In this document: positions 18,177-28,379 of the stretch, in pieces
How the letters are laid out: every line of letters begins with the position of its first letter
Numbering within the stretch: position 1 is the stretch's first letter
From: Peribacillus loiseleuriae
GTDB taxonomy: Bacteria > Bacillota > Bacilli > Bacillales > DSM-1321
DNA: 64,000 nucleotides
NCBI RefSeq assembly: GCF_001183985.1
Contig: NZ_LFZW01000001.1
Span: 3,400,059 to 3,464,058 of the forward strand
Direction of reading: 5' to 3'
The notes under the pieces: model-generated
Told to the model about the DNA's origin: nothing
The model's database searches: none
What the model saw: the letters and a program-made list of their open reading frames with translations, nothing else
Program-made: the position numbers and the translations under genes

Positions 18177-18209
18177 TGGTTTATTTATAAATCATGTGTA
18201 AATTCTTGA

Positions 18210-20204
18210 TTAAGCATTTAGTAATTCTTTTGAGATTTTCACAACATTTTCTGTAGTAAAGCCAAAGTATTCTAATACAGATGCTCCGCTACCAGATGCT
18301 CCGAATGTGTCAATCGATAAGATTCTTCCTTCATGGCCGACAAATCGTTCCCAGCCAAGAGAAATACCCATTTCTAATGCAATACGTTTCGTAACGGAAG
18401 CCGGTAATACTTGTTGTTGGTATTCTTTTGATTGGCTATTGAAAAGCTCCCAACTTGGGATTGCCACAACACGAACCGATACATTTTCTTTTTCAAGTTC
18501 TGCTTTCGCACTAGCAGCAAGCGATACTTCAGATCCTGTAGCCATTAAAATAAGATCTGGATTTTCATTTGTTTCCGTTAGTACGTATGCACCTTTAGAA
18601 AGACTCTCAATATTGCCTTTTGTTTCTTCAAACACAGGCAAGTTTTGTCGGCTTAGAACTAACGCAACTGGACCATCCACGTTTTGTAATGCATATGCCC
18701 ATGCACTTGCTGTTTCATTGGCGTCACTTGGACGGATCACTGTAAGGCCAGGGATCGCACGAAGAGCCGTCAATTGTTCGATTGGTTCATGTGTTGGACC
18801 ATCTTCTCCTACCGCAACGGAATCATGTGTAAACACATATGTTACTGGAAGTTTTGATATTGCAGCTAAACGGATAGATGGACGTAAATAATCATTGAAG
18901 ACAAAGAATGTACTAACAAATGGTTTTACGCCTCCGTGAAGAGCCATCCCGTTACCTGCTGCTCCCATTGCGTGTTCACGAACACCGAAGTACACATTAC
19001 GACCAGCAAATGATTCAACAGCAAATTTTGCTTCGCCTTTAATATCCGTCATTGTCGAACCTGAAAGATCTGCACTTCCGCCAAAAATAGATGGAACTGT
19101 TTTAACAAAGTGGTTAATGGCTTGTCCACTCGCCACACGAGTTGAAACGTCTTTATCTGTGTCAAAAGTTAAAATGTCTTGTGCTTCAATTAGCACTTTT
19201 CCATCAATCGCATCAGAAAGTTCACTTGCCAATTCTGGACAAGCTTCTTGGTAAGCTGTAAATAATGTATTCCATTGTTCTTCTTTTTTGCCACCAGCTT
19301 GTTTTAACTCTGCAAAATGAGCTTTTACTTCTTCAGGTACGTAGAAATCTTCTTCATAATTCCAGTCATACGCTAATTTTGTCGCTTTCGCTTCTTCTGC
19401 ACCAAGTGGGTTACCATGTGCTTTATTCGTTCCAGCAACTTTCGGGCTACCGAAACCAATAATCGTTCTAACTTCGATTAAAGTTGGTTGATCTAGGTTT
19501 TGTTTTGCTTCTTCAATCGCCTTTGTGATTGCTTCAACATCATTTCCATCTTCGACACGTAAATACTGCCAATTAACAGATTCCGCACGTTTTTTTGTAT
19601 CTTCACCGTATGAAAGGTTTAATTCTCCGTCTAGAGAAATGTCGTTTGAATCATATAAAGCAATTAATTTTCCTAGTTTCATATGACCTGCCATAGACAT
19701 CGCTTCATACGCTACACCTTCCATTAAGTCACCATCACCTACTAGTGCATACGTAAAGTGATCTACTACTGGGAAGTCTTTTTGATTAAATTTTGCTGCT
19801 AAGTGTGCTTCTGCCATCGCCATTCCAACTGAAGTTGCAATTCCTTGACCTAATGGACCTGTTGTTGCTTCAACACCGTCTGTATGGCCCACTTCTGGGT
19901 GACCTGGTGTTTTACTGTTAAGCTTACGGAAGTTTTTTAAATCCTCTATAGAAACGTCATAGCCTGTTAAATGAAGCAAGCTATATAATAAACTTGAGCC
20001 ATGTCCTGCAGATAGGACGAAACGATCACGATTAAACCATTTTGAGTGTGCAGGATTATGATCTAAATGATTGGCCCATAAAGCATACGCCATTGGTGCT
20101 GCACCCATAGGTAGTCCAGGATGTCCTGAATTTGCACTGTTTATTGCATCGATTGATAGAGTACGAATCGTATTAACGGCTAAAGTTTCAATATTATGTG
20201 TCAT
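18210..20204 (-). CDS. tkt: Transketolase
   Basis: 664-residue thiamine diphosphate enzyme transferring two-carbon ketol units in the non-oxidative pentose phosphate pathway. The N-terminal domain has SGHPGLPMG and the ThDP/Mg motif GDGDLMEG followed by YDSNDIS. The pyrimidine domain has the catalytic Glu region FGVREHAMG and [30 protein letters not shown] precedes ATG. It begins 31 bp after the zwf stop codon, so the two are likely co-transcribed. Confidence 0.97.
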   Translation of the reverse strand: MTHNIETLAVNTIRTLSIDAINSANSGHPGLPMGAAPMAYALWANHLDHNPAHSKWFNRDRFVLSAGHGSSLLYSLLHLTGYDVSIEDLKNFRKLNSKTPGHPEVGHTDGVEATTGPLGQGIATSVGMAMAEAHLAAKFNQKDFPVVDHFTYALVGDGDLMEGVAYEAMSMAGHMKLGKLIALYDSNDISLDGELNLSYGEDTKKRAESVNWQYLRVEDGNDVEAITKAIEEAKQNLDQPTLIEVRTIIGFGSPKVAGTNKAHGNPLGAEEAKATKLAYDWNYEEDFYVPEEVKAHFAELKQAGGKKEEQWNTLFTAYQEACPELASELSDAIDGKVLIEAQDILTFDTDKDVSTRVASGQAINHFVKTVPSIFGGSADLSGSTMTDIKGEAKFAVESFAGRNVYFGVREHAMGAAGNGMALHGGVKPFVSTFFVFNDYLRPSIRLAAISKLPVTYVFTHDSVAVGEDGPTHEPIEQLTALRAIPGLTVIRPSDANETASAWAYALQNVDGPVALVLSRQNLPVFEETKGNIESLSKGAYVLTETNENPDLILMATGSEVSLAASAKAELEKENVSVRVVAIPSWELFNSQSKEYQQQVLPASVTKRIALEMGISLGWERFVGHEGRILSIDTFGASGSGASVLEYFGFTTENVVKISKELLNA

Positions 20205-20235
20205 TTTATTATCCCCCTGAATGATCTTTTATTTG

Positions 20236-21735
20236 TTAAACAAGTACAGCTTCCTTTTTCGAGTCCACAGTTTCTTCATCTAACCACCATTTAAAACCGG
20301 TGTTTTGTAATAATTGATCTGCTTCTTTTGGCCCGTAAGATCCGGACTCATAATGTGCGAGCGGCACAGAGCCTTCAGAAAAGGCGTCGATAATAGGTTG
20401 TACCCATTCCCAAGCCAATTCTACTTCATTCCAATGGGCAAAGAATGTGGAATCACCACGAAAAGCATCATAGATGAGTCTTTCATAGGCTTCAGGTACA
20501 TCTTTATTATTGGAAGTGAAATTGACTTTTATCGGTTCGACTTCTCCAGTCATTGGGTGTTTGCTATTTAATTGTAATGTAACATTTTCATTTGGATTGA
20601 TTTCAATGATTAAGAGATTCGGAGCCACTTGTTCATGTTGATCCTTATATAGATCTTGTGAAGAATCTTTAAATTCAATAACAATTCGCGTAGACTTTTC
20701 TTTCATTCGTTTGCCTGTTCTAATATAGAACGGCACCCCGCTCCAAAATGAATTATCAATCCATAGTTCAGCGGCGATGAAGGTGTCATTCATAGAAGTA
20801 GGGTTAATGCCTGGTTCTTCTAGATAACTTTTCACCGGCTCTCCACCCATTTTACCTGACGTATATTGCCCACGAATGATGTGTAATCCGACCTCTTCTT
20901 TTGTTAATGGTCGAAGAGATTCCATTACTTTTCTTTTTTCATTCCGTATGTCAGTTGCGCTAATTCGGTTTGGCTTTCGCATAGCTGTCATCATTAACAT
21001 TTGTAACATATGATTTTGAAACATATCTCTAAGTGCACCTGATTTATCATAATAGCCTGCTCGTTCTTCAACCCCAACCGTTTCACTCGCAGTTATTTGT
21101 ACATTTGCGATGTGTTGATTGTTCCAAAGCGTTTGCAAAACTGGGTTCGCAAATTCTAAAGCTTCTAAGTTTTGAACCATTGGCTTACCAAGATAATGGT
21201 CAATTCGATATATTTCTTCTTCCTCAAACGCTTTCGTTAAGTTTGCATTTAAGAGGCGTGCTGATTCTAAATCATGCCCAAAAGGTTTTTCAATAATCAG
21301 ACGTTTCCAGCCCTTTGTAGAACCTAATCCGCTTTCTTTTATATTCAAAGCAATGAGATCGAAAAACTCAGGACCAACAGAAAGATAAAACATTCTATTT
21401 TCAGGAATATGTAATTCCTTTTCTCTCTGTTCAACAAGGTCACGTAATGATTGATAGTCTTCCATCTTCGTCGCATCAAATTGACTATAGCGAAAAGCAT
21501 TAAGAAAATCTGCCAAACTAGTTTCATCATCTATTATACTTCTAGAAAAGGTTTGCAAAGATCGTTTCACATAGGCTTGTAAATCACTATCTGACATCTC
21601 TTTCCTTCCTACAGCGATGATCGAGATTTTTTGAGGCATTTTTTGCTCTGCATATAAATTATACAAAGCAGGGAAAATTTTCCTCTTCGCCAAATCCCCC
21701 GTTGATCCGAATAAAACAAAGGTCATGGACTCCAT
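20236..21735 (-). CDS. zwf: Glucose-6-phosphate 1-dehydrogenase
   Basis: 499 residues; oxidises glucose-6-P to 6-phosphogluconolactone and makes NADPH, the first step of the oxidative pentose phosphate pathway. The N-terminal nucleotide motif GSTGDLAKRKIFPAL, the active-site signature RIDHYLGK (catalytic His) and IEKPFGHD are all present. AAGGGGGAATAAAGGG precedes ATG. The 318-bp leader to rpiA should hold its promoter; a candidate -35 TTGACT lies at 21878-21873. Confidence 0.97.
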   Translation of the reverse strand: MESMTFVLFGSTGDLAKRKIFPALYNLYAEQKMPQKISIIAVGRKEMSDSDLQAYVKRSLQTFSRSIIDDETSLADFLNAFRYSQFDATKMEDYQSLRDLVEQREKELHIPENRMFYLSVGPEFFDLIALNIKESGLGSTKGWKRLIIEKPFGHDLESARLLNANLTKAFEEEEIYRIDHYLGKPMVQNLEALEFANPVLQTLWNNQHIANVQITASETVGVEERAGYYDKSGALRDMFQNHMLQMLMMTAMRKPNRISATDIRNEKRKVMESLRPLTKEEVGLHIIRGQYTSGKMGGEPVKSYLEEPGINPTSMNDTFIAAELWIDNSFWSGVPFYIRTGKRMKEKSTRIVIEFKDSSQDLYKDQHEQVAPNLLIIEINPNENVTLQLNSKHPMTGEVEPIKVNFTSNNKDVPEAYERLIYDAFRGDSTFFAHWNEVELAWEWVQPIIDAFSEGSVPLAHYESGSYGPKEADQLLQNTGFKWWLDEETVDSKKEAVLV

Positions 21736-22053
21736 CCCTTTATTCCCCCTTAATTAACAAAAACATGGTTGATATCTTTGTACTTGGATATAGTTCATCA
21801 AGAAAAATTTACCAGGTACTCTTTATTACATGAGTTACTTTATATAACCATGTTATACCTTGGATCATTTATAGTCAAGTAATTTGTGTCTACTTTGTGA
21901 ACTTAGTTCAAGCTGTTGCATGAATTTATTTTCCGAAGCAACACCTAAAATAATACACAATAGGCACCACATGATCAATTTATTATTATTTGTAAACCAC
22001 TAACAAAAAGTTTCGTTTTGAGTAGCCCGTGAAAAACGCCGACTTCCTATTTT
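21736..22053. other. Intergenic region between rpiA and zwf
   Basis: 318 bp, A/T-rich, presumably with the zwf promoter. At the rpiA end a GAAAAA/TTTTTC-type stem (about 22026-22060) may end rpiA transcripts. No open frame with a ribosome-binding site and no shared repeat is seen. Confidence 0.45.
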
Positions 22054-22725
22054 TCATGAACGGTTTTTAATCACGACACTCTTTTCAGCGTTTAAAGTAA
22101 TCACAGCATTTGCCATTTGATTAAACAAGCCATTTTCAACAACACCTGGAATCATATTAAGTTTTTGTTCTAATGTGACGGGATTTAATATATTGGGAAA
22201 CTTAGCGTCAATGATATAATTCCCGTTATCGGACTGATACGGATTGCCATTGCTATAGCGAATTTTCGTTTCCGCCCCTAATAAACGAATCTGTTCGTTT
22301 GTCATTTCCACACCAAATGGGACTACTTCAATCGGGAGGGGAAACGCTCCTAAATGGTTTACGATTTTAGCTGGATCAGCAACAACAATAAATTTCTTTG
22401 CAGCTCTAGCGATAATCTTCTCTCTCAAGAGCGCTCCGCCACCTCCTTTCATTAGATTTAATTGCGAATCCACTTCGTCTGCTCCATCAATCGCTACATC
22501 AATCTGATCAATCTCTTTTATGTTAGCGAGTGGAATCCCACATTCAATTGCTAGTTTTTCTGTTTCGACGGAAGTGGGGACTCCTTTTATAGTAAGTCCT
22601 TCTTTCATTAATTGTCCAAGTTTAATAATCGTATAATAAACGGTCGAACCGGTACCAAGCCCCACAGTCATGCCATCTTTTACAAATTCAACTGCTTTTT
22701 CACCTACGATTTTTTTTTCAATCAC
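22054..22725 (-). CDS. rpiA: Ribose-5-phosphate isomerase A
   Basis: About 223 residues; interconverts ribose-5-P and ribulose-5-P. Motifs GLGTGSTVYY, DGADEVD and the catalytic segment KGGGGALLREK (Lys/Glu) are intact. I start it at GTG 22725, with AGGAG 8 bp before it; the frame is open to 22770, but that gives 15 extra residues not seen in the family. It heads the pentose phosphate cluster and is divergent from the YodB-type regulator gene. Confidence 0.94.
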   Translation of the reverse strand: MIEKKIVGEKAVEFVKDGMTVGLGTGSTVYYTIIKLGQLMKEGLTIKGVPTSVETEKLAIECGIPLANIKEIDQIDVAIDGADEVDSQLNLMKGGGGALLREKIIARAAKKFIVVADPAKIVNHLGAFPLPIEVVPFGVEMTNEQIRLLGAETKIRYSNGNPYQSDNGNYIIDAKFPNILNPVTLEQKLNMIPGVVENGLFNQMANAVITLNAEKSVVIKNRS

Positions 22726-22770
22726 CGTTCTCGCTCCTAACATCATGTTTTCGGCAACGCCTTGTACCAA

Positions 22771-23131
22771 CTTTAGAAATCAACTTTCGTATTGTTTTTT
22801 AAAGCACATTCTCCACTATACATTTTTCAAATATATTTTCCAGCATATTTTTGTGTTTGAAACAATAAAAAGATATAACATCTTTGATTTGTCGTATTAA
22901 TTAGAATATATGAATTACATTAATAATAACATAGTAATTTTATATAACCTATTTTTTCGTTACTCATTTTTACTAAAATCTATAATAATGGCATTAAACA
23001 TACATTTAAAAAGTATTATGTGTTATTATATGATTACATAGAATATAATTTATTATCGTTCAAAAACATTATTAGTTACTATTTGTTCCCTATGTGATTT
23101 GAAATATACTAAAGATATGAGGTGAGAAAAT
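22771..23131. other. Divergent A/T-rich intergenic region, rpiA / regulator gene
   Basis: About 360 bp, strongly A/T-rich, holding the outward promoters for rpiA and for the regulator. Two TTACTAT-type half-sites are present, at 22931-22937 (minus strand) and 23076-23082 (plus strand). No gene is seen. Confidence 0.55.
23077..23110 (+). promoter_or_regulatory. Promoter of the YodB-type regulator with a candidate operator
   Basis: -35 TTGTTC (23083-23088) and -10 TATACT (23105-23110) are 16 bp apart. The -35 is overlapped by TACTATTTGT (23077-23086), which equals the first half of the YodB box as I recall it from B. subtilis (TACTATT-T-GTAAGTA). Autorepression is inferred. Confidence 0.55.
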
Positions 23132-23452
23132 ATGATTGAGGAAAAACAAGAAGAGAAGCTGTGTGAAAAAGTAGAACAGTCATATCACTTATTAGGAAAA
23201 AAATGGATAGGTTTAATTCTCTACACTTTAAAGGATGAGCCAAAAAGATTTAGCGAAATCGCTACTTACATCCCTAACTTAAGTAAGCGAGTCCTAAATG
23301 AACGAATTAAGGAACTTGAGGATAGCGGCATTGTTATTCGTAATGTGATTGCAGATCGCCCCATTCGGACTGAATACTCTTTAACTAAAAAAGGGACCGA
23401 ATTAACGAAAGCGCTTACTTACTTTGAGAATTGGGCTGAAAAATGGCTATAA
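23132..23452 (+). CDS. HxlR/YodB-family winged-helix regulator with one N-terminal cysteine
   Basis: 106 residues, a DUF24/HxlR DNA-binding protein. The family segment runs from SYHLLGKKWIGLIL through PKRFSEIATYIPNLS to LNERIKELEDSGIV (recognition helix), with the wing near IRTEYSLT. Its only cysteine, Cys11 in LCEKVEQ, aligns with the redox-sensing Cys6 of B. subtilis YodB (MCPKMES then SLLGKRW). YodB and CatR sense diamide and quinones. A thiol- or quinone-responsive repressor is therefore the best guess; HxlR proper answers to formaldehyde. Target genes are unknown, but it faces the pentose phosphate cluster. GAGGTGAGAAAAT precedes ATG. Confidence 0.85.
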   Translation: MIEEKQEEKLCEKVEQSYHLLGKKWIGLILYTLKDEPKRFSEIATYIPNLSKRVLNERIKELEDSGIVIRNVIADRPIRTEYSLTKKGTELTKALTYFENWAEKWL

Positions 23453-23464
23453 TGAACGGGCAGC

Positions 23465-23496
23465 ATCTTCTTATCGGATAAGGAGATGTTTTTTCA
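23465..23496 (+). terminator. Terminator after the YodB-type regulator gene
   Basis: CATCTTCTTATC pairs with GATAAGGAGATG (11 of 12), followed by TTTTTT. Confidence 0.82.
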
Positions 23497-23671
23497 GCTG
23501 TCAACATGCACTTTCATTCTAATTTAACAAACGTCGGACCATTCAAGACATTTATTCATTCACTGAATGTGCAACTAATTTTACTCTACTCATACTTATC
23601 ACTCGATTCAACTCACACCTTTTTTTAGTTTCTTTAAAATCCCCCTATCTGCTTCTTTCACGATAAAAAGA

Positions 23672-23703
23672 AAAAAACAGCGAATCCGTTCGCTGTTTTT
23701 TCT
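23672..23703 (-). terminator. Terminator after nfo
   Basis: AAAAAACAGCGAA and TTCGCTGTTTTTT form a perfect stem with a T-run on the nfo strand, overlapping the stop codon region. Confidence 0.87.
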
Positions 23704-24596
23704 TAACTTAATGCAATTTTTTCAAGTAGACTGCTATCAAAGGAATCGCTCTTTAGCATCTCAATTTCGAATTTGTATGGAGCTTTCTTATTTTTCTTAT
23801 CTTCACCAACGAATGGTGTTTCAAGAATCTTCGGAATCTCCGTTAATTGTGGATGATGAACAATATAGCGCAACGCACGAAAACCGATATGGCCAAAGCC
23901 AATGTTTTCATGGCGGTCTTTACGCATGCCACACTCGTTTTTACTGTCATTAATGTGTAACACTTTCAAACGATCAAGTCCAACAATTTTATCGAATTCA
24001 TTTAAAACACCATCAAAATCCTCGATAATATTATACCCCGCATCGTGGACATGGCATGTATCAAGGGTAACCGACAATTTATCATGAAGTGCAACACCGT
24101 TGAATATCATCGCTAGTTCTTCAAAGCTTCTACCGCATTCAGTTCCTTTTCCTGCCATTGTTTCCAGTGCTATTTGCACCTCTTGATTGGACACGAGCAC
24201 TTCATTTAAGCCTTCAATAATTTTCTTAATGCCTTCGTCCGCTCCAGCACCTACATGCGCACCAGGGTGAAGCACAATTTGTTTCGCCCCCAGTGCCGCC
24301 GTGCGTTCAATTTCACTTCGCAAAAAATTCACACCTAGTTCAAAGGTTGCCGGGTTTTGCGAGTTTCCGATGTTGATGATATACGGGGCATGTACAATAA
24401 TATCGGTAATCCCATGTTCTGCCATATGTTGTTGCCCGGCTTCAATATTCAATTCTTCAATTTTCTTCCGTCTCGTATTTTGAGGAGCGCCCGTATAGAT
24501 CATAAACGTGTTCGAACCATAAGAAACAGCTTCCTCGCTCGCTCCAAGCAACATATCTTTCCCGCTCATCGAGACATGTGATCCTAATTTCAACAT
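23703..24596 (-). CDS. nfo: Deoxyribonuclease IV (endonuclease IV)
   Basis: 297-residue AP endonuclease cutting 5' of abasic sites; TIM barrel with three zinc ions. Ligand motifs are visible: [54 protein letters not shown] and [12 protein letters not shown] 24596 is chosen because AGGGGGATACG precedes it; the frame is open to 24668, which would add 24 non-family residues. B. subtilis YqfS is also 297 residues. Confidence 0.96.
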   Translation of the reverse strand: MLKLGSHVSMSGKDMLLGASEEAVSYGSNTFMIYTGAPQNTRRKKIEELNIEAGQQHMAEHGITDIIVHAPYIINIGNSQNPATFELGVNFLRSEIERTAALGAKQIVLHPGAHVGAGADEGIKKIIEGLNEVLVSNQEVQIALETMAGKGTECGRSFEELAMIFNGVALHDKLSVTLDTCHVHDAGYNIIEDFDGVLNEFDKIVGLDRLKVLHINDSKNECGMRKDRHENIGFGHIGFRALRYIVHHPQLTEIPKILETPFVGEDKKNKKAPYKFEIEMLKSDSFDSSLLEKIALS

Positions 24597-24721
24597 CGTA
24601 TCCCCCTGACTTTTATCCCGGTTTAACAGGCTGCAATACCCCCACTTCAATTTTCGTGGGAGAATCAAGATAAAATAGGTGAAGGATAAATAGCCTGTAC
24701 ATCCCCGATCGATTCAACTAA

Positions 24722-24758
24722 CCATCAGTGGGAGAGATACCCCTCCCACTGATGGAAG
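24722..24758 (-). terminator. Hairpin after cshB
   Basis: CCATCAGTGGGAG pairs with CTCCCACTGATGG (13 bp) just beyond the cshB stop codon. It lacks a long T-run, so RNA stability is as likely a role as termination. Confidence 0.75.
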
Positions 24759-24765
24759 CCTCACT

Positions 24766-26079
24766 TTATTTCTTTTTTTGTAAGCGACGTTCTCGTTTTT
24801 TGAAACTTTCAACTTCACGTTGAACTTTCTTTTTATAACCTGGCTTTACTTTGTTCGGCTTTTTCACCATTTTCTTTGCTTTTTCGTCGATTTCATTTCC
24901 TTGTTTTTTACGGTTTTTTCGTTTATTGCGAGTATCAATTTCTGCCCATTCGCCATTTACGATATCCGTATCATGGAAAGTGATACCTAATTTTTCTAGT
25001 CGATTCAATGCATCTTCGTCAGAAACATCATAGATGGTTGCAGCGATTCCAGAATAGCCAGCACGTGCCGTTCTCCCTGTTCTGTGGATATAGAAGTCAA
25101 GATCTGACGGAAGCTCATAGTTAATGATATGCGAGACACCTTCAATATCAATCCCGCGAGCTGCCAAATCTGTCGCTACAATATATTGGTATTCCAAGTC
25201 ATTAATTTGCTTCATCATTTTCTTGCGATCACGCGGTGAAAGATCACCGTGAATTCTGCCGACTTTTAATCCCTTTTCAATAAGAGCATCCGCAACAGTG
25301 TCTGCCATTTTCTTTGTGTTTGTAAAAATAATCGCTAAGTAAGGATTATATTTTACAGCCAAGTCGTGTAACAACTGCGTTTTATTCCGATGTTTTAACG
25401 GCACAAGGACATGTTCAATCTTCACCGCAGCCGCTTGTTTTGGATCGACTTGGACATGCTTCGGGTTATTCATATATTTTTTCATAAATGGCTTTAATTT
25501 CTCAGGTATGGTCGCTGAAAAAAGAAGCATTTGAAGATGTTGCGCCATTTTCGAAGCAAATTTGTCAACATCTTCTATGAAGCCCATGTCGAGCATTAAG
25601 TCCGCTTCATCGACCACAAGTGTATTTGCAGTGAAAACGCGAAGTGCTTGGTCCGCTACCAAATCTTTAATTCTTCCTGGTGTACCAATTACGAGCTGTG
25701 GTTGGTTTTTCAACTTGTCAATTGTACGTTGCTTATCAGTCCCGCCAATAAAACAGCGAACTACAAGAGGGGCTTCCTCTGGAAAATGCTCAGCTATCTT
25801 AAGTGCTTCTTTATAAATTTGGGTGGCAAGCTCACGTGTTGGTGCTGCAATAATCGCTTGCACTTCTTCTTTTGTACTATCAAGTTTGTTCATAATTGGG
25901 AGTAAATACGCATGAGTTTTCCCCGTACCTGTTTGCGATTGACCAATTAGACTTGTCCCTTTTAGAACAGCTGGAATCACACGTTCCTGTATTTCCGTCG
26001 GTTTATCAAAACCTAATGCCTCCACGGCCTCTATCATATAGCTTTGCAACTTAAATCGTTCAAAATTGTTTTGCTTCAT
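24766..26079 (-). CDS. cshB: DEAD-box RNA helicase CshB
   Basis: 437-residue ATP-dependent RNA helicase of the cold-shock/ribosome assembly type. Motifs in order are Q motif (KPTEIQERVIP), I (QTGTGKTH), Ia (PTREL), Ib (TPGR), II (DEAD), III (SAT), V (ATDLAARGID) and VI (HRTGRTAR), followed by a basic C-terminal tail of about 60 residues rich in Lys/Arg for RNA binding. Length equals B. subtilis YqfR/CshB. AAAGGAGTTTTTAG precedes ATG. Confidence 0.95.
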   Translation of the reverse strand: MKQNNFERFKLQSYMIEAVEALGFDKPTEIQERVIPAVLKGTSLIGQSQTGTGKTHAYLLPIMNKLDSTKEEVQAIIAAPTRELATQIYKEALKIAEHFPEEAPLVVRCFIGGTDKQRTIDKLKNQPQLVIGTPGRIKDLVADQALRVFTANTLVVDEADLMLDMGFIEDVDKFASKMAQHLQMLLFSATIPEKLKPFMKKYMNNPKHVQVDPKQAAAVKIEHVLVPLKHRNKTQLLHDLAVKYNPYLAIIFTNTKKMADTVADALIEKGLKVGRIHGDLSPRDRKKMMKQINDLEYQYIVATDLAARGIDIEGVSHIINYELPSDLDFYIHRTGRTARAGYSGIAATIYDVSDEDALNRLEKLGITFHDTDIVNGEWAEIDTRNKRKNRKKQGNEIDEKAKKMVKKPNKVKPGYKKKVQREVESFKKRERRLQKKK

Positions 26080-26338
26080 CTAAAAACTCCTTTAAATCGT
26101 CAGGCTTTCCAATCTTCATCAGAACCTTGACATATCTATTTATTATAGTTTAAGAGTGGTGTAATACGCAAGTATACGTATATTATTCCATAATAATGAT
26201 GTGTCGAATGGAAATGAACTATTCAGTTTATACATACACTTTTTAATAGGTCACCCAAAACAGATAACCTTTTTCCTTCCAATGCATAATTTATATGGAA
26301 CACGCATCGAGGGTAATTTATTAGAAAGGAGTGACAAT
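26080..26338. other. Divergent leader region cshB / yqfQ
   Basis: About 260 bp with two outward leaders. The open frame reaching back from yqfQ to 26201 is not used, because the only good ribosome-binding site is at 26326-26334. Cold-shock-type genes often have long leaders, but no defined RNA motif is recognised here. Confidence 0.4.
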
Positions 26339-26974
26339 ATGCCTCCAAATAGAATGTTCGGGCAGGGCCGTGGGAACGGAAATCCGCAATCCTTCAGAGG
26401 ACAAAATGGATTTTCTGGGCCGGCTAACTTTCCCCCTCCACAGGCTAGAAATACTATGAGACCAGGGGCCGGCTTCGGGCAAGGACAAGGACAAGGAAAC
26501 CGTTCACAACAACAACCTTCGTCGGGTGGACTATTATCCAAGCTATTAGGGAAAAATAAAAACCAATCTTCTAAAAATCCATTCGCCCCACCTTCTGCAG
26601 CTAGTCAAGCAACAAGAGGAGCAGCGGCACAAGCAGGTGCCGGTGGAATTCTGGGAACGTTGAAAAATCCAGGTGCACTTTCAGGCATGTTAGCTAACAC
26701 ACAAAAGGTATTACAAGCAGCCGAACAAGTGACGCCGATGATTCAGCAATACAGTCCAATTGTTAAGAATATCCCCTCCATGTGGAAGATTTTTCAAGCC
26801 CTGAAAAACTCAGGCTCGGCTGATTCAGCTGAAGAAACACCAAAGGAAACTGTTGAAAATATCACCGACCCTTTAACAGAGAACACAGCTGTCAAGGAAG
26901 AAGAAGTTCAAGAAAAGAAACCTCGAAAAAAAAGAACAGTATCAGGTGATTCGAGCCCTAAATTATATATCTAA
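26339..26974 (+). CDS. yqfQ: YqfQ-like protein
   Basis: 211 residues, a YqfQ-family protein of unknown function. The N-terminal 70 residues are low-complexity (Gly, Gln, Asn, Pro; GFGQGQGQGN). A central conserved helical block follows (LLSKLLGKNKN, GILGTLKNPGALSGMLANT, VKNIPSMWKIFQALK), then an acidic stretch and a basic tail (KKPRKKRTV). The start at 26339 has AAAGGAGTGACAAT before it. It lies between cshB and ispH, as in B. subtilis. Confidence 0.82.
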   Translation: MPPNRMFGQGRGNGNPQSFRGQNGFSGPANFPPPQARNTMRPGAGFGQGQGQGNRSQQQPSSGGLLSKLLGKNKNQSSKNPFAPPSAASQATRGAAAQAGAGGILGTLKNPGALSGMLANTQKVLQAAEQVTPMIQQYSPIVKNIPSMWKIFQALKNSGSADSAEETPKETVENITDPLTENTAVKEEEVQEKKPRKKRTVSGDSSPKLYI

Positions 26975-27026
26975 TTTGAATGCAGACCCCCTCTGCATTC
27001 TTTTCATTACTTTAGCTTTTAGTGTG

Positions 27027-27190
27027 TGTTCAAAAAGGAGGATAAAAAGAGCCGGGAAGTTCGAGGAACAATCGTCTCAAACCTTTCGCGTATACAGGAA
27101 TACGGGAGGATCGGACTTGAACAGAACGCGCGCAAATCATTTATGAGCTTTGATACCATTCGCACGCTTTTTTACCGATTTGTTTGAACA
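27027..27190. repeat. TGTTCAA-ended miniature repeat, copy E1
   Basis: 164 bp with imperfect terminal inverted repeats of about 24 bp: TGTTCAAAAAGGAGGATAAA at one end and TGTTCAAACAAATCGGTAAA, read inward, at the other. Inside it shares blocks with copy E2 at 48217 (TCTC.AACCTT, CGTATA, ACTTG.ACAG, ATGAGC, GCTTTTTTACCG). It has no coding capacity. It sits between yqfQ and ispH and probably moves with help from a transposase elsewhere. Confidence 0.78.
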
Positions 27191-27291
27191 ACCTCTTTTA
27201 ACTTACCAACATTCTTTGTAATATCTCGTAACCTCTTATATAATATTAATTGTATACATGGATTTCTTTTTCCATATAAGGAGGAACCACA

Positions 27292-28236
27292 TTGAAAGTA
27301 ATTAAAATATCACCGCGCGGCTATTGCTATGGCGTTGTGGATGCTATGGTGATCGCTCGTAATGCGGCTTTAGATAAAACATTACCACGACCGATTTATA
27401 TACTAGGAATGATTGTTCATAATAAACATGTGACAGATGCTTTTGAGGCGGATGGAATCATTACGCTTGACGGAAATAATCGAAAGGAAATTCTTGAGAA
27501 AGTGGATGGTGGTACCGTCATTTTCACTGCTCATGGTGTCTCTCCTGAAATTAGAAAATTAGCCACTGAAAAGGGACTTGTAAGCATTGATGCCACTTGT
27601 CCGGATGTTACAGTCACCCATGATTTAATTCGGGAGAAAACAGCTCTTGGCTACCAAATTATTTATATCGGGAAAAAGAACCATCCTGAACCAGAAGGAG
27701 CTCTTGGAGTTGCACCAGGTATGGTCCATTTGGTTGAATCGGTTGCAGATGTAGAGAAGCTGACACTGAAAGACGATAAAATCATTGTCACGAACCAAAC
27801 AACAATGAGTCAATGGGATGTTGTCGAGATTATGGACAAAGTGAAAGAGAAATATCCACATTGTGACGTGCACAAAGAAATTTGCATGGCGACCCAAGTT
27901 CGTCAAGAAGCCGTCGCTAAGCAAGCAGGTGAAGCTGACGTTCTGATTGTTGTCGGAGACCCTAAAAGTAATAACTCCAATCGCCTTGCACAAGTATCCA
28001 TTGAGATTGCCAACACGCGAGCTTATCGAATCGCTGATCTTTCCGAGCTTCAGTTAGACTGGTTAAAAGACGCGAAAACAGTTGGTGTTACTTCGGGTGC
28101 ATCCACCCCAACACCCATTACGAAAGAAGTCATCACATTTTTAGAGAAATATGATCCTGAGGATGAGTCGACTTGGGATACGGAAAAGAAAGTACCCTTA
28201 AATAAAATCTTGCCGAAAATCAAGCAAAAGTCTTAA
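27292..28236 (+). CDS. ispH: 4-hydroxy-3-methylbut-2-enyl diphosphate reductase
   Basis: 314 residues; last step of the MEP pathway, reducing HMBPP to IPP and DMAPP. The three 4Fe-4S cysteines are in [19 protein letters not shown] and [10 protein letters not shown], and the substrate loop [10 protein letters not shown] is intact. TTG start with AAGGAGGAACCACA before it. The C-terminal extension with acidic residues ([12 protein letters not shown]) is normal for Bacillus. The upstream gap carries repeat E1, the downstream one repeat R2. Confidence 0.97.
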   Translation: MKVIKISPRGYCYGVVDAMVIARNAALDKTLPRPIYILGMIVHNKHVTDAFEADGIITLDGNNRKEILEKVDGGTVIFTAHGVSPEIRKLATEKGLVSIDATCPDVTVTHDLIREKTALGYQIIYIGKKNHPEPEGALGVAPGMVHLVESVADVEKLTLKDDKIIVTNQTTMSQWDVVEIMDKVKEKYPHCDVHKEICMATQVRQEAVAKQAGEADVLIVVGDPKSNNSNRLAQVSIEIANTRAYRIADLSELQLDWLKDAKTVGVTSGASTPTPITKEVITFLEKYDPEDESTWDTEKKVPLNKILPKIKQKS

Positions 28237-28267
28237 GGTAAATACCAAAACGAGGCTATCTCATTAC

Positions 28268-28362
28268 AAAAGGGTCAGACCGTACATCTACTATATATCG
28301 TTTATGTGACATGTAAATGACACAATAAACGGTGTATAAAGTGTAAGGTCTGGCCCTTTTTT
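28268..28362. repeat. GGGTCAGACC inverted-repeat element, copy R2
   Basis: AAAAGGGTCAGACCGTACA at one end and TGTAAGGTCTGGCCCTTTT at the other, with an internal palindromic part (TATATATCGTTTA, then AATAAACGGTGTATA) shared with copy R3. It lies 31 bp past the ispH stop and 17 bp past the yqfO stop, between convergent genes. Confidence 0.87.
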
Positions 28363-28379
28363 AGACAACCTCATTTTAA

